This document shows, in pieces, positions 42,501 to 55,608 of a stretch of 64,000 nucleotides of DNA. The DNA is from Mactra quadrangularis (Eukaryota > Mollusca > Bivalvia > Venerida > Mactridae), in contig CM046307.1 in assembly GCA_025267735.1 (NCBI GenBank), positions 59,019,395-59,083,394 on the forward strand, given 5' to 3'. The position numbers and the translations under genes were made by a program. The notes below the pieces were generated by a model that had not been told where the DNA came from, searched no databases, and saw nothing but the letters and a program-made list of their open reading frames with translations. Position 1 is the stretch's first letter. Each line of letters opens with the position of its first letter.

Positions 42501-45500
42501 TTGCTAAAAAACCCTATGGTGCGATAAAATGCCTCTTAGTAAAATTCAGTGATACAACTGTTATTATATCGGCAATTGAATTATTTTTACAATCAAAGAA
42601 TAGAACACGTAATGAATCACACCCTGATTAGTATTCTTACGTACTTTCAAGTAGTGTTCATAAACAATCGTATTTTGTAACAGAACGTGTTTCAGATTAA
42701 CATAGTTGTTTTTGACACTTTGAGTTTGTACTTATAGGAAATTATTACTTAGTAAAGTGCTAAGTACTTGACTTAAACAATACCATACATTGTTCAGGCT
42801 ATCAAACCACTTGGACTCCACGCCCCATTGTAACACCATCTGATGTCAAGTTGTCACAAATTCTATGTATTTTAACTCGGTGGAATGTTAGTGTTGGCTT
42901 GCAGTAATACTAAGAGGGAAATTTTGATCAAATTGTGAAAACGACGTTTTCAATAACATTAATAAGCGATGCCAGTTACGAATTAGTATGTTAGACTCAC
43001 ATAGAAGGTTGTGCTTTGTCTAACTGAGTTGCATTTACATAGAGAGTGTTTTTAACTTATTATGATATATATTATTATTTAATAATATATTTCAAATGGC
43101 TTATAGGATCGGCACTCTTTCATTCACTGAATAGAGCTTCAGCTTATTTCGTTTGTCAAAGTTACCACGAAATTCCTCTAATGTATAAATACACGTCTCT
43201 TGTAGTGAGAACTATCATTTATACAAAACTAAAAGAGAAGAAATCAAACATTGTGCTAGGCTTATTTTCAATGAGATTATTTTCATTGCTTCGACTGTGT
43301 AACAGAATTTTATCTTTTATATAATCATCACTTGCACATTTGATTAAATCTCTAATCACTGAAGAGATGTAATTTCCATCCCCTGTGGCATTAACAAGCT
43401 GATGTGAACTACTCTCAGACAGGGCGAAGACGCTGAGATTTTGATTTTCAGTATTTCACATTAAGAAATATTTTATCAGTTTCAACAGCTTAAATGAAAC
43501 TTGTATGACGTATACTGACGTTTAGAAGGTAATAAACTCATATTAGCTGTCGTGATTATCTGATCTACGATTTACCCCGCCATATGGCTTATCATAAAAA
43601 GCAGTAGTGTGTTAATAGGAGTGAAAGCTTATTATTAATTTTATATCATAGAGAAATGCAAGTACATTCCTTAGATACCTGATGTTTCATGTGAACGTAT
43701 CTAATCCGACATTTACGTACCGTCAATGTGCAGAACAGAACAGAGCGGACCAGAACATAGCTTAGCATAGCATAGTATAGCATAGCATAGCATAGCATAG
43801 CATAGCATAGCATAGCATAGCATAGCATAGCATAGCATAGCATAGCATAGCATAGCATAGCATAGCATAGCATAGCATAGCATAGCATAGCATAGCATAG
43901 CATAGCATAGCATAGCATAGCATAGCATAGCATAGCATAGCATAGCATAGCATAGCATAGCATAGCATAGCATAGCATAGCATAGCATAGCATAGCAGAG
44001 CAGAGCAGAGCAGAGCAGAGCAGAGCAGAACTGAACAGAACAGAACAGAACAGAACAAAACATACGCTAAATAACTTTTACAACAATGTTGGACGTTAAT
44101 TGGGTACGCTTAAATTAGTACCATGTGAAAGATATATCCAGATAACATGGGTATAAATACGCATATAAAATTTCTAGCTCAATTTGTTATAGAGTTATTG
44201 GCTAAAATAGAATTTCTGTAATTAGGGACTAATTTCGTTTACTATGCAAATAGCCGTAGGATGACAAGGGTCGTCAATTAGCTTCTGAATCAGCACCGTT
44301 AAAATGCATAGATACTATGAAATATGAGAGATGCCGGTTGTGATAGCTTCTTATCTTCCATCTTGTTTTCTGGTTCTTGTAAATTGCATCGTTAAGCACA
44401 GACCTGTATTGTCTAGTAAGATTAGCATAGTAAATGAAGGTAGACGTACATTAAAATGTCAAAAATCTTTTGTATATTTGCATTCTTCATACGGATGGAT
44501 TTTATTACAAATTTACCATGACAGAAGAATAGTCCCTTTAAACAGTCAAATTAAGTGTAAAAGCTTTATACATTTTACGACGATGGATGTCAAACAGTCC
44601 CTTTAAGATCCGAATTAAACAAAAAAATAAAGCGAACAAACCCTTCTATTCAATATATTTGACGGGTATTGAAATAATGTCGAAAATAAAATTTACACAC
44701 AAAGAAATTTCAACAAAAATGTCATTTTTATTAAATGTTTAGTAATAATGTAAATAAATACGATACTATTTTATCTATCTACCAACTTGGGGGTCTAAAT
44801 ACCCCATAATTACACTAAATGTGCAATTTATCAATCGATAATCATTTTTAACCAGCCGTGTTTTCAGCAAAGATAAACTAGTAAAACATTTTAAGTATGC
44901 AATATCTTTAATCAAAAGTTTCAAATTGAGTAAAACTATTAAATCAAGAAATGTAATATCTACAGGTAGGTCGCATTTATTTGCATTTATTCAAATGTGA
45001 AATAAAGGTTTCATTTGAATGTTACATTATTTAAAACGAGTTAGTATATGCCTTTTCGGTATGTAAGAAGCTGGCTTGATTTTCAAAATTCATTAATTTT
45101 ATGTGGAAGTCAATTACATGTACCTTAGTTAATAACTCACATGAGTGCCGCAGAACTACCAGTAGTTCATGTTCCAAACAAGCATCGAACTCCAAACCTA
45201 TGTACACTAAATACTATATATCCGGCGGCAATACCACGTGACTATGATATAAAAATGATACGGTTTGAAGCAGAAAACATTGAAAAATCAGCATCGACTC
45301 AAAGTTTTAAAGAGATGAAAGTCTTTTAATTCTAGTCAAATTTCAATGACACCCACGTGAGGCTTAGCAGCAAAGTGTATTCTATATGCTACGAATACCA
45401 TCCCCAACGCCAGTTTTATAGTTTTTGCTAACACTCTGGACATCAGACTTCAGCGTACAAGTCTTCAATAAAAGATACGTAGACATACGTACAATCTATG

Positions 45501-48500
45501 ACAAAGCAAAGTATCCAAGGTGATCAGGATGTAGAAGTGAACATTAATGTGTTAAAATCTTACAAAATGTTCAAATCTATGTTCAGTTGCATCCTTTTGT
45601 GTTGAAAATTCATAAATGCATGTAATTCATTCATTTCTTAAACTAATTTAGGTAAAATCAATTTGTATTCGGCTGTCAGCCTACTTTTCATGACACTTGG
45701 CCCTATGATTTGACGCTATGTCATTAACGTATCAATCATCCACCATTCATTGAAAGTTAATTAACTCTGCACTCAGGTGTTGCATTCAACACCACAATGA
45801 AGTGTTGACTGCAACTGTCAGTCAGCAACTAAACATTGGTATAGAATATAGGAGAAAGGAAGATCTATAATAAACCTACTCAAGACAATAGAAACGTTGA
45901 CCACCATGGTACGAGATAGCGAATAATTATAATTGGGTTTTCTATGTTGCTAATTGGGGGTATAGCTAACTTAGAGCGGACTTTAAGTGGCTAAAACTGT
46001 ATTGAAATCTACTGCAGTCGCTTTAAATCACAGGCTTACAAGTTAACCACCTATAGAGTTAAAGTGTGTAGTGCTTGGACCAATCCATTCTCGTACCGAG
46101 AGAATCTTGATAACCTTGGGGTACGAGAATGGGACCAATCAGACTATATGGCATATAAGTCTATATAGCCATACCTGGAAACATCGGCTTAGATCAGTGA
46201 ACCTTTTCACAAAAAACTTACGAAAAAAGTTATCGTAAGTCAATTTCACAAATGTTGCATTTCAAAGTCGGATGGATAATAAACATAAGTGTGATATGAT
46301 ATTCAAAAGATACAATATACTACATAATGCAATAATATTTTAAATTGACTAACAAAAGAATGAGCGTATTATGAATGTTTCTTGCTTTTAACTTACGATA
46401 ACTATTATCGTAAGTTTTTGTGAAAAGCGCCATAAGTCGATTATGGTATATCGTAACTTCATTAAAACAATGTGTCCAGCTTGTAGCATTGTAATGTATT
46501 AGAATACGTGACTAGACGCAGATAGAGGGCCGTAATTGAGGGTTCGAGTTTTTTTAGCGGAAACTAAGCAGTCGTTAGCGGAGGATGGTAGCCTAGCAAC
46601 CAGCGAGTCAAAAAAAGATGGTTAGTTGAAATGACCACCTGATCATATGACAATGAAAGTGGATAACGTTGTAAAACAAAATCAAAGCCTTGTTTATTCG
46701 AGACAGACTCAACAATGAGAAATATGCTGACTACGTATATTATATTTAAAAATGATGAATCAGCAAATATTTGAAGGACATTAAAAATTGAATAATCGAC
46801 TAATTTCTCCATTTCCCAGACTTGTCTATCAAATTCCAACCATACAATAAACTGTAGGGGTTTAAGTAAACAATGGTCACTCAAATAAACAGATGATATC
46901 TCTAATTGGCTTAATGAACGCCGCTGTGTTAATCCGCCTGGAGACAACACACATTAATAATACTGATAAAGAGCGGTGCATTAAAGAATTTCTATCATTG
47001 TTAACGACTTAAGGTGATAGTACAACGATAAATTATGACATACGGGAACACTATGTTCAGACAATCTGTGTTTTGTACTGTTTACTGAATGCACGAGTAG
47101 CCTACAATGTACAGTGCCATTCAAAATTCCTTGGACGAAAGCTTATTTTAAGAATAAACCGATTCACATATACCTATAAGAAAAAGAAGAAAAATGTCAG
47201 CTGAGCTAATTCCAATATCAGTATTGATGAGTTTATCAATATATGACAGAAACTATGTTACATGAATAAGCTTTTGATAGTATTTAAACTTCTAGCAATA
47301 TGCATGAACAGTTTTTTTTCTTAGTTTTAATAGTGTAGGAACTTTTGAAGGGCACTGTATATGTAGATAGATAGATAGTTTATTTCTGTATGAATGGATG
47401 AAATGCTTGAGGCTGGTCATATATCATCAATTTTAACCTTGAAGAAAACTTGAGTGAAGATGACTCGTGCGTGTATGAGGTCACTATTGAAGTTTTATGC
47501 TTTTGTTCTCATTATTTACTCATGGTAATCAGGAAAATTCTGATTTCATTCATATAAGCCAGCATTGTTGACAATATCAATGTAATTATAGAGCTATATG
47601 TCGATGACGATGAAGACGACCATGATGGTGTTGGTGGTTTTGATAATGATGGTAGAAATGACATTGATAGTGAAGGTCCGGTTGATGGTAATGATGATGG
47701 CGATCGTGATGCAATCAGGCGAAAAAACTAAATTTCCCAACCCTAACCCTAATGACATTACTAAATGTATTCCAAATTGGACTGTTTGTGATAATGATGA
47801 TGATAATGATGAGGATGAGGATGATGATGATCTTGATTGTGATAATTGTCATGATGATGATTGTACAGAGAGAAATTTTGATGTAATCTACAGCTGTGCA
47901 CAGTTCGTGTTTATAGTCATACTGTTTAGTACTCCTAGATTACAGCTGAATCTTGATAATTTCATTGAGTATAATCACATTAAAGTTTTTGCAATGAACA
48001 TGTTTCTCGACAAAATGCAAATAATGAAACAGACAGGAACATAATAAGTGTGCTGGGTTACTTCACGTTTGTAAAATGATGCGTCATTTCTCACAGACGG
48101 AAGATGGATTATATCTCTTGTTTGTTTGCAGCGCAATAGAAATAGAAAAATCGTGGATAAACAATGCACTCCCAAAATAAGACATGCAATGCTTACAGCA
48201 ATACAATTAATTACTGCACCGAGATGTTGGATAAATTGAGAATAATATGAGTAATAAATAACAAAGATATCCCTCACGTCGTTATATATGCAATTATGAC
48301 AGATTAACGCATCTGTAGGCCTAACTTAATGTTCGATTAATGTGTTTATAGGATAAAGAACGGAAGCCTATTGTGTAATTAATGATAAAAATAATGACTT
48401 AAACCCACGTGCTGCATGATGCACTTAATGATCGTCTTCTCATGTGCTATTATTTTATTTTTAGATGCACCACAAGTCAAAAAACAACTGTATCACGAGG

Positions 48501-51500
48501 ACAAAGAACGACAACCGCACGAGTCGCTGTACTTGACGTTTGGAAGTCGCTGATGATCACATTTATAAGTGTTCCAAGTGCATAGTAGTGATATGATCTT
48601 GACATCAAACTGTGAGTTTTCTAAGTTTTTGCGGGTCCGAATACAGTATGAAAACACACATGTAATCTAATTGTAATTGAACCTGAGGGATTTTGGACAA
48701 CCATTGTAATATGATATGACTCTAGGTCTGAGGTATTAAAACTTGAGTTCGAACTACTATGGGTGTACGGATTTGAATCCCACCAGGGACGCATATATCC
48801 TTCCATGAAAACTTGACAATATTGTCGATTTTCTCTATTTAAAAGGTATATGTAAATGGATGAGATGGTGACTTTGTGGTAGAGTAGGTGAGTGCTGGTT
48901 AAAGACTATAGTTCAGGAAAGCTATTACTTTGTATAGATGAGCTGGTCGCCGTAAAATGACCATAGATCTAATTTCGTTGACAAAGCGTTAAACCCAACA
49001 AATAAATATGAATTGTATAAAATATGTATCAAAACACTTATAGATTCTGAGTCAAAACTGCAAACATACAACATAAAAACGAAAACTTATTTTGTTTCGC
49101 TCAGTACTTGTTTGTTCATAGTCGAAGGTTAATGATGAACTGTATGCAACGGATCTCCAGTGAACGTATTTCATAAAGTATATTTTAAACATGATGTGTT
49201 TACATCATAATCTCTTACAGATTTAATTACATACTAACTTAAGGGTGAAATAAGAGGTTATAAAATTTTATTAAGATAAAAAATCATAAAGTTAACGTTT
49301 TTATTAATCTGTAATATCGAAGTTAAGCTTGGGGGATAATAAAAAATAACAGTTATCATAAACATCGGAGTTCAATGGCATTAACAGTACATTAGTTAAC
49401 AGATGTGCTTGTCCGTCTATCTGTATGTCCGTCTGTCTGCCTGTCATAGTGCCAGTCAGTCAGTTTCAGTACGCTCGTGAGGTGAATGCCATTATTACAA
49501 CGTCCAAAAGTTGTTCAATGCCCTTCAAAATTTCTGGAGCGATTGAAACTCTGAGAAAAACTACTCATGTATACTGTTAACAAATGTGAATCAAGAAATA
49601 ATCGAATACACTGTTCGTAATGCTTATCCATGCGAGATATCAATGTTATTAAATTAAAAAAAAGCTGGTTTTGGAACTTGCTCAGATGAATGGTTTTTTT
49701 CATAGGTAGAAGTTAATCGGTTTATAATAAAAGCAACAACGGGATTTTGTCCAGGTACTTTTGTGGCACGGTACATTTTTTATTTGTTTACTTGTCTAAA
49801 TTTGTCAACCTCAAGAAATAGGTCTAAATCCATGCATTAATGTACATGGTTAGTTTCTTGTTATAGTAAACAGTGCAGTGTGATGGCTTTGCTTAATACC
49901 AAAAAAAATGTTCTGTAGGAAGAGTAGCAATTATTCCCTAACAAAAAGCAGATGTATAGGTTTCAAGTATGTGTAAATTTTATACGAAAACATGAAATGT
50001 TTCACACTGAAATACACCAGAAAATATCCGACTTTTATGACATGACACATATTGTATGTTTAAAACAGATACACCAACAGCGGGGTTAAGTACGTTTTTA
50101 ACTTTTATAATAACATTTTGTAGAGCAAATTGAAGTGGTTATATTTTAAAGATAGCCAGATATAAAAGTTTTACAAAGAAAGGGTATGACTTTAACAATG
50201 TTATATAAGTAGATGTCACAAATCAAACTGTGTACATATAGTCTGTGACATTTATTTTCAATGTCTGTTAGGACATAGGTGACATTTTACATCGTCTAGT
50301 TAAAAGATAAATATGTCGGACAAGTACACAGACCTAGTTCTTCACGATACTGGTCGAGTTTTAAACACTCTTTCAGTGATACAGTGTTGTTGTCTTGTCT
50401 TATATTTCCATACAGATGCAGTTGCTTTTATACTTGAGGTGATTGCTTTTCTTCGCTAGTTGTAATCACATTTGCAATGGTTCTTTTTATTCAGATGATC
50501 ATCCTTGAAAAGCTTAAAGATGTGACCCAGAATTAAGACAGTTTTTCCACGATACATGTATGAAGACTTCATCCCGTTGTAAAAGACCATTTTGGTCTTG
50601 TTTCATTAAAACTTCTCAAAATGAATATGGTCTCTCGAAAGTAAGTGTCGCCTGCTCCTTACGATGCATTCTCGTTCCCAAAGGCTATCAAGATTCTCCA
50701 TACCAGACCGAGAATCTTGACCTTTGGGTTCTAGAATGCTTTCGATGATACAATAACCCTTATATGTTAGTGAATAGGGCTGCCACGAAATACCCTGTGA
50801 CGGGATACCGCGGTCCATAATTAACGGTTCAGTGCACGGTTCAGACTTTAACGATGCTGGTTCGAACCGTCGTCAAGGTCAAAATTAAATAACCTATGTC
50901 AACCTGTTGACAAGATGCAAAATAAGTGAAAGTAAATCTAAATTAAGTTCACTTGACGAGTATACCTACTCAGTTGCTTTTTAGTTTTAGCCAACCGTGA
51001 TGCAAACCGAACAGTAGCTCCTATACCGCGGTTCGAACCAACCCGTAACGTGGTTGGCGAACCTTAGCAGCCTTACCTGTGAAATTATTATGTAAAAGAG
51101 TAAAATAACAGGTTAAATTAGTCATACAATTCTACAATACTATATATTAATTAAGGTTAAAGACTGTGTTTCCCTGCAGGCAATTAACCTGTCGGGGTAA
51201 CATCATTGGAAACAAATTAGCAGTTAGTTAAGAGTGTACGCTTTAATGTCTTAATAACATTAACTACCAGTAATGTTCACCTACGAGAGTGTCTATATAG
51301 AAAATAAATGACAAAGACTTAATTAAACAGATGTAAGCACTTTACCAAGAACTTGTAGGATAGACATAACTATACAGAAAGAATAATATTTATGCTAATA
51401 ATACTGTAATTAAATAGAATAATGTAGTTTTTATGAAGTCAGAATACTACGTTCATTTATCAATCGTCTGCTGCCAAAATTCACAGATTGAAGTACGATT

Positions 51501-54500
51501 GTGTGTACTATGCATGCCAGGATGAACAAACAAAAACATTTTTAATGATCGACAATTCGTGGATGTGATGTTGTTCTGCATTTACTTCTGCTTTAACTAA
51601 ATGTAGTCAGTCTACATAAATACTTTTTGCATACATTATTTAATGCATATTTCAATTAAGTTTGATTATAAGTTGCAAGGTTTTAATTTGATTGGAAAAT
51701 AAGATTAATAACTCACTGCTTTTAATTGGACCAGGTGCTAAGGTAAAGGTTAACATGTAAATTTGGACGTAATGGTACCAAATACCTTAAAAAGCGACTT
51801 ACTAAATATTGAAAAATATGCAAGTATGCCTTTTGGTAATCGTTAAAAAATATCATATTGTGCCAATATCGATCAAAGCAACTTAAACAATACATAGTCA
51901 ATGTTGGCTACTTCCATTCTAAAATAGAGAGTATACACAAAGTAAATATTTTACATCACTCTCCCATTGTAACTTTAAAATACTCAGACATACAAATAGT
52001 TCTTACATGATTATCGTTCTTGTATTTCCTGATAATGAGACCTGTGTTGTAACATTGTATATATCTGAGTCATACATAGAAAATAATGGTTTAACATTGT
52101 TATCTTAATTTCCTATCAAGACTTTCTGGAAATCCAATTAACAAATTCTCTAGATAGTGTCCTGACAAATACACGGTTTTGTTGACAACACTATCATAGT
52201 ACAGGTACGTCATAGTCCTGTTACATGAGTGCAACAATGTTGAAATGTGTGACGTTGAACATCATACACTACAAGCTTATCCTAAAATATTTACAGTCAA
52301 CCTGTATCAACAGTCACCTCTATATAACGTGACCCTGTTCATAACGACCGGTTCAACAGGATGTTAGTATCGAAGTGACAGAAATGCAGGGAGCAGGCAT
52401 TCGGAATTCTAAACTGCGCTCAAAACAGTCGATCTTCAATTTACGGAAACACCCTTTGGTTTCCGGAATGAGGGAACGGGCTAAAGGAGAGTAACGAAGA
52501 AAAGCGAGCACATCGAAAGTATTTTACAAATGTCGAATCATTTAAAATGAACCAATAGCACACAAAAAGCAAGAGCACAACGACTATATCATATAGGTGC
52601 TCATTGTAAGAATTATCATTCTTATTGAAAGGGAGTATTGGCGGTCACTATGTGGTGATATTTGATAAAAGGTGAATGTTAAATGGGTGGTCGTTAAGAC
52701 ATGCTGTACTGTATATTGCATCCTAAACCAAGTTAATTTTATAACTATCTTTAAAAATATATATATTTGTATACATGTATAAAATAAACCTCATAATTTC
52801 GTTGTCAACCAAGCTAATACATAGAGGGAATAAATATGTGTCAAAATTGATCTACCAGTCATAATATAAAACGCGTGGTTAAGATAAAAAAGAATTTAAA
52901 TTCTACAACTATCAATCGACATAAAATTGTATTCAAGTTTAATAAACATATATATTTTACGACCTGACATTAAAATACGTTACTATATAAAATTATCTGT
53001 AAAGCTATTTTCGTGTCACAAAACTGGCCATTTCACTAGATTGCTTAACCACAATGCATAAATAGTTATCAAAACGATTTATCTAAATTTGTTAGGTTGT
53101 TAAAAATCAAATTACAGAGTAGATAAAAATTGAAGGTGTTAGCTTTCACAAAGAGAATTAAAGGGGAATTTCATTTATAGTTACAAAGTGTAGACCTCTC
53201 AAGTACACTATATACAAGTCAGCAAAAAATTGTTTTAAAAACGATTGAATGGTTAGTCAGAAGTAGCCTGAAGTAGACTATCTTAACCGTTTAATGAAAG
53301 GGCAATGACAGTCTATGGGATTTACATAGATGGTTTATTTTGTTAAAACATTAAAGGTGAAAGACCTAGGTGCTAGGTAATTTAATATACTAAAAGAATT
53401 TTCATTAATGAGCTTACCAAGTTCAATTCTAACACGTGTGTCTTTATCAACTTAACTACAAAATGTAATTTATGGAATCGGTTTTCTGGCGTGTTTGTTT
53501 TTCACGAATATCGTCGGAAACCATAGTAATGCACGGAAAATTACACTAATGTATTTTTCTTGTTCTTTCCCCGCTATAACATCGACGAGACAAAACGAAT
53601 GCCAAGTCTATTCAACAATGCTTTTCTGATAAATTTGATAAAAACTTATCTTCACCAATTTGCCAAGTAAGCTTAATTGTGCATTCTTGTGATTTAATCT
53701 AACGTGATAAATCGCCATTTGGCTTCAATAAGCACAGATAAAAACAATGTAAACAATTTAATCTGGGAAACAATTCCTAGTAGTTAATCCAAACACCCTT
53801 TAAACCGAAAAATAGGATTTTACAGCTTTTCGGTGCCCAAGGATGTTAACAAATTGGACGAAGAAGACTTTTTTGGGAGGTTGGAGGATTCCAGATTTGA
53901 CAGCGTTCGTAATTCAATGCGTTAGGGTGCATAAGCTTGATATGTACTCATGAACGTACATGTACACTACCCTTCAAAATCTTGGACAATTTTGAGAAGA
54001 GAGAACCACAATTAATGCTGATTCATATAACGTATGAGTAGTTAAGTCTGAATCAAATGTTGATATACAATGTACCAATTGATTCTGATTTAGAAATTAG
54101 CTCAGATGAGCTATCTGCTCTTTTTACTTATTTCATGAGTAATGCCTCAGTCCCATAAAATCGTGGCTTGTTGCGGACCCGTACGTGCAGATAGCCGTTA
54201 GTCGTGGGAAGCCTTGCGTGTTAAGGTGACGGTACGTACATGGCACAAACAACACACACGTACGGAGCCGTAGCTGGAAGATATGCATGTTTAATCCTTA
54301 CTCGGCCAAGATTTTGTTTACGATTTGACCCTGAAACTGATACGTGTATCCCGGGCTCATCTCAGGGACGCTGGTAAAAACGTAACAGTCCGTACGGGTA
54401 CGCAAGAGTTCGTACGAGTCCTTGCGGAGCTTGATCGCACGGCGCCCGTACGGTGCCCTCGCGGTTATTTTTATGTTTATGGGACTGTAGCTTAATTGAA

Positions 54501-55536
54501 AATCGGCTAATCCTAAAAACACGATTTTGTCCTTGGACTTTTGAAGGGCACTGTAAATACTTCAAATGATGATTTAAATAAGAGATACATGCACACATAA
54601 ATCATATAACATAAACAAATGGGAATTCTGTCAGAGAATATCAATCATAACATAATGAATTGTACCAGATGAGATAGTAGTATAAAATAGTGTTTAGTCA
54701 TATACGTTTAGAAATGACATTGAAAAACATGATAAATGCATGAACAACGCAGTCTTTGTATGTAACTATATGTAGCCTGTTTTGTTATGTTTCACACGCT
54801 TTAAGAAAAATAAACACGACAACTGTACTACAAAAGATAGGTTGACTCGTAATAAAATTAAAGTGTTAGGAATCTTGATGGTAATTGACACACTGAGTAT
54901 TCCTGAGGCAAAACTCTATCACCGACACTTTATTTTGACGGGAAAAATAATGACTACAGCTTGCAATTATAAACATTGTTTTGTGTGTTGCTTAATAGCC
55001 ATGTTTTGTTAAGAAAATAAACCCTCGAAACTACAATAAAATGAGTCTGTGTTTAATTAATTAATTAAGCTCTGGTTTTTGTTGGGAAAAGAATTTTATA
55101 CATATAATTGTATTTTAATGGGGGAACTAGGTGCGTTCTTATATACATGAGACGCGATACGGTGAAATTATAACTCTGAAATTGCTTCATTCCAACTGTG
55201 AGAGGGAACGGATATTGAATAATCTGCCCCATGTAGCTACAAATACTTTCTAGGTTTTAGAGCATGAATAGTAAACTCGGTCAGAATGATGTTGATATTT
55301 GATTTCGCAACTTCGATAAGCTAATTTTTTATTTTCCCACATGAATGTTTACATGATGCGAGTATATGGCTTACAATAATTTACAAGTAGAGAAATATTC
55401 ACAGTATATAAAGATTAAATATCTCAATGAATGTTTAAGGCATGTTGTATATCAATATTATACATAAATCCCCTAGCTTTCAATATAAATACATATATAA
55501 ACAATGGTATATATTATAATCATATATAATATACCC

Positions 55537-55608
<72 letters not shown>

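Noticed and set aside
42186..42527. 113-codon plus-strand gene in intron 1
   Set aside because: No domain or coding bias seen; an ordinary chance frame for 30 kb of intron.
43646..44063. Three overlapping Cys/Tyr/Ala-rich proteins
   Set aside because: They come from a five-base repeat that has no stop in any minus frame.
46564..46950. 128-codon minus-strand gene
   Set aside because: No recognisable domain, no splice context, and composition like the surrounding intron.
47738..47752. Interstitial telomere repeat (CCCTAACCCTAA)
   Set aside because: Only two units, within a degenerate trinucleotide region; expected by chance.
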